This document shows positions 19,796 through 20,538 of a DNA stretch of 20,538 nt, piece by piece. Below the pieces are notes generated by a model that ran no database searches, was not told the origin of the DNA, and saw only the letters and a list, made by a program, of their open reading frames with translations. Each line of letters opens with the position of its first letter. Within the stretch, counting starts at the first letter, position 1. The stretch is from a virus, in the IMG/VR virus record IMGVR_UViG_3300045999_007266, positions 1 to 20,538 of that record, one strand, 5' to 3'. A program made the position numbers and the translations under genes.

Positions 19796-19801
19796 ATTAT
19801 A
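19796..19801 (-). promoter_or_regulatory. Possible -10 box before the zwf-gnd block
   Basis: TATAAT on the minus strand with predicted start near 19789, in the only gap (19770-19870) between this block and the zinc-ribbon gene. The base stretch at the -35 position (GTAGGC) does not match consensus, so this would need an activator or is chance. Confidence 0.3.
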
Positions 19802-19870
19802 ATTCAGACCAATAAAACGCCTACCTAATGTGTTCAATACGACACACTGATTAAGAGATTATTAAATTCT

Positions 19871-20122
19871 TTACCTAATTTCAAAATTTAATTTTTTAAC
19901 CTTTCTTGTCCTTCTTGCTTCTTGGTACTGCAAATCTTCCCTGCTCAACACAGATTTTGTATCATCTAATTTATTTAAATTAATCAACTCAACCAAAGAA
20001 AGATCGACTGCACTTATCTTATCTCCAGTAATAGAAGTCAAATTATCACAACCGCAGCATTTAGTTTGCGTAGAATTTGATTCTAATTCTGTATTACAAT
20101 TTTTGCATCTTACTTTTAACAT
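19871..20122 (-). CDS. Small zinc-ribbon-type protein, 83 aa
   Basis: The start MLKVRCKNCNTELESNSTQT gives a CxxC pair, and TKCCGCDNL gives the second CxC-type pair, so a four-Cys zinc ribbon lies in residues 6-33. The rest is helical and basic at the end (EARRTRKVKKLNFEIR). Such ribbons bind nucleic acid or protein partners. A similar small protein occurs in T4-like cyanophages (memory). ATG at 20122 is preferred; the frame extends to 20185 but that part lies inside the tRNA. It is probably co-transcribed with the tRNA from the promoter at 20262-20233. Confidence 0.85.
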   Translation of the reverse strand: MLKVRCKNCNTELESNSTQTKCCGCDNLTSITGDKISAVDLSLVELINLNKLDDTKSVLSREDLQYQEARRTRKVKKLNFEIR

Positions 20123-20152
20123 TTTTCTAATGATTTCTACTGAGTTATAACA

Positions 20153-20223
20153 AGCGGACAACGAGGATCGAACTCGTGATTTCAACTTGGAAGGATGACG
20201 TGTTACCGCTACACCATGTCCGC
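20153..20223 (-). tRNA. tRNA-Gly, anticodon UCC (reads GGA/GGG)
   Basis: The cloverleaf can be drawn fully: acceptor GCGGACA/TGTCCGC, D-stem GTGT/ACAC with loop AGCGGTA, anticodon loop CTTCCAA (anticodon TCC), T-stem ACGAG/CTCGT with loop TTCGATC. The anticodon stem TCATC/GTTGA contains one U-U mismatch. No CCA is encoded, so it is added afterwards. It would help translate GGA codons, which are frequent in this AT-rich genome. Confidence 0.94.
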
Positions 20224-20232
20224 ATTATTTGC

Positions 20233-20262
20233 ATTATATCTTACATAAAAATTATCTGTCAA
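20233..20262 (-). promoter_or_regulatory. Consensus sigma70 promoter of tRNA-Gly
   Basis: TTGACA (20262-20257), 18 bases, TATAAT (20238-20233): both hexamers are perfect. Predicted start is near 20226, almost at the mature tRNA 5' end. The -35 touches the hairpin at 20263-20286. Confidence 0.82.
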
Positions 20263-20286
20263 GGGGAGAGACCTTTGCTTCTCCCC
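20263..20286 (-). terminator. GC-rich hairpin, probable terminator of the right-end gene
   Basis: GGGGAGA, a 10-base loop, TCTCCCC lies 14 bases after the stop at 20301. The stem is like that of the porin terminator, but the following bases are TTGACAG rather than a U-run, so termination would be weak unless a factor helps. Confidence 0.5.
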
Positions 20287-20300
20287 TATTATTCAGTTTG

Positions 20301-20538
20301 TCAAACTTCTACCGTGATCAGTTTGGAAGCATATTCATGAGCATATGAAGTGCGGGCACCATGAATGCCCCAACCAATCCAACTATACGCATAGTCCATG
20401 TAACGATTTATAGATTTGCCAGGAGTTTTCATCCTGTCTTCAATTCGTTTCCATTGAACTTCATTCGTAAGATAACGAAGTTGCGTTGGAAGTGCTGATG
20501 GAGAACCACCATACCTCTTAGCAAAATCACCCAATCCA
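20301..20538 (-). CDS. C-terminal part of an unidentified protein (cut by window edge)
   Basis: The frame is open to the right edge and ends at TGA (20303-20301). The visible 78 codons include LGDFAKRYGGSPSALPTQLR, RYMDYAYSWIGWGIHGARTS and YAHEYASKLITVEV. The stretch is rich in Tyr, Arg and Trp and has no membrane segment. The apparent start at 20534 is just a TTG near the edge and is not meaningful. The position and tone suggest a virion structural protein, but I cannot name it. Confidence 0.72.
   Translation of the reverse strand, partial: GLGDFAKRYGGSPSALPTQLRYLTNEVQWKRIEDRMKTPGKSINRYMDYAYSWIGWGIHGARTSYAHEYASKLITVEV

Noticed and set aside
20123-20185. Longer N-terminus for the zinc-ribbon protein
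   Set aside because: It would be read from within the tRNA-Gly gene; the ATG at 20122 begins exactly before the Cys ribbon.
1-20538. Insertion sequences, integrase, attachment sites, homing endonucleases
   Set aside because: I looked for transposase or integrase motifs, terminal inverted repeats with target duplications and HNH/GIY-YIG motifs among the translated frames and saw none. The tRNA-Gly is intact and I noticed no duplicated 3' end.

Overview
The window looks like part of a T4-like cyanophage genome (a cyanomyovirus infecting marine Synechococcus or Prochlorococcus). The reasons are: every gene lies on the minus strand; genes are short and overlap by 1, 4 or 14 bases; and the gene mix is cyanophage-like. 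That mix includes two high-light-inducible (Hli) proteins, ferredoxin, peroxiredoxin, zwf and gnd, a GH24 lysozyme, small hypothetical proteins of types familiar from cyanomyoviruses, a tRNA-Gly, and T4-late-type promoter boxes. No capsid, tail or replication gene is complete in the window, so the assignment rests on gene content and architecture. Everything was read by eye, with no database search.

Layout, in the direction of transcription (right to left). (1) 20538-19871: the 3' end of an unidentified protein, then a strong sigma70-type promoter, tRNA-Gly(UCC) and a small zinc-ribbon protein. (2) 19769-15446: one long block of small, mostly membrane-anchored proteins, then zwf and gnd (oxidative pentose phosphate pathway, NADPH supply), two more small membrane proteins, a Phd/YefM-like antitoxin with its own consensus promoter, a micro-ORF, a membrane protein and a frame that looks coding but has no start. 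It ends at a terminator at 15403-15435. (3) 15359-7975: a nine-gene glycan operon. It encodes a GDP-mannose 3,5-epimerase homologue, a TylF-like methyltransferase, an SDR epimerase, a GT10-like fucosyltransferase, an FkbM methyltransferase, two GT11 fucosyltransferases, a GT2/GT7-like glycosyltransferase and a GT25 glycosyltransferase. (4) 7872-6355: an SLH-domain cyanobacterial outer-membrane porin. (5) 6266-4821: a six-gene photosynthesis and redox operon (hli, 28-aa membrane peptide, ferredoxin, 66-aa protein, 39-aa hli, peroxiredoxin), with a promoter at one end and a terminator at the other. (6) 4762-1: a late region with a 53-aa protein, a C39-like peptidase, a 48-aa protein, a lysozyme, a large secreted beta-barrel protein with a Pro-Glu repeat linker, a holin-like membrane protein and four small genes, the last cut by the window edge.

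Together the cargo would keep infected-cell electron transport and NADPH production running (Hli, ferredoxin, peroxiredoxin, Zwf, Gnd), rebuild the cell surface (glycan operon, porin, beta-barrel protein), and then lyse the cell (holin candidate, lysozyme, peptidase). The two most interesting points are below. First, the glycan operon encodes both a likely maker of GDP-L-galactose and three transferases of fucosyltransferase families, so an L-galactose or L-fucose surface modification is plausible. Second, -35 boxes repeatedly sit inside the terminator hairpin of the preceding gene.
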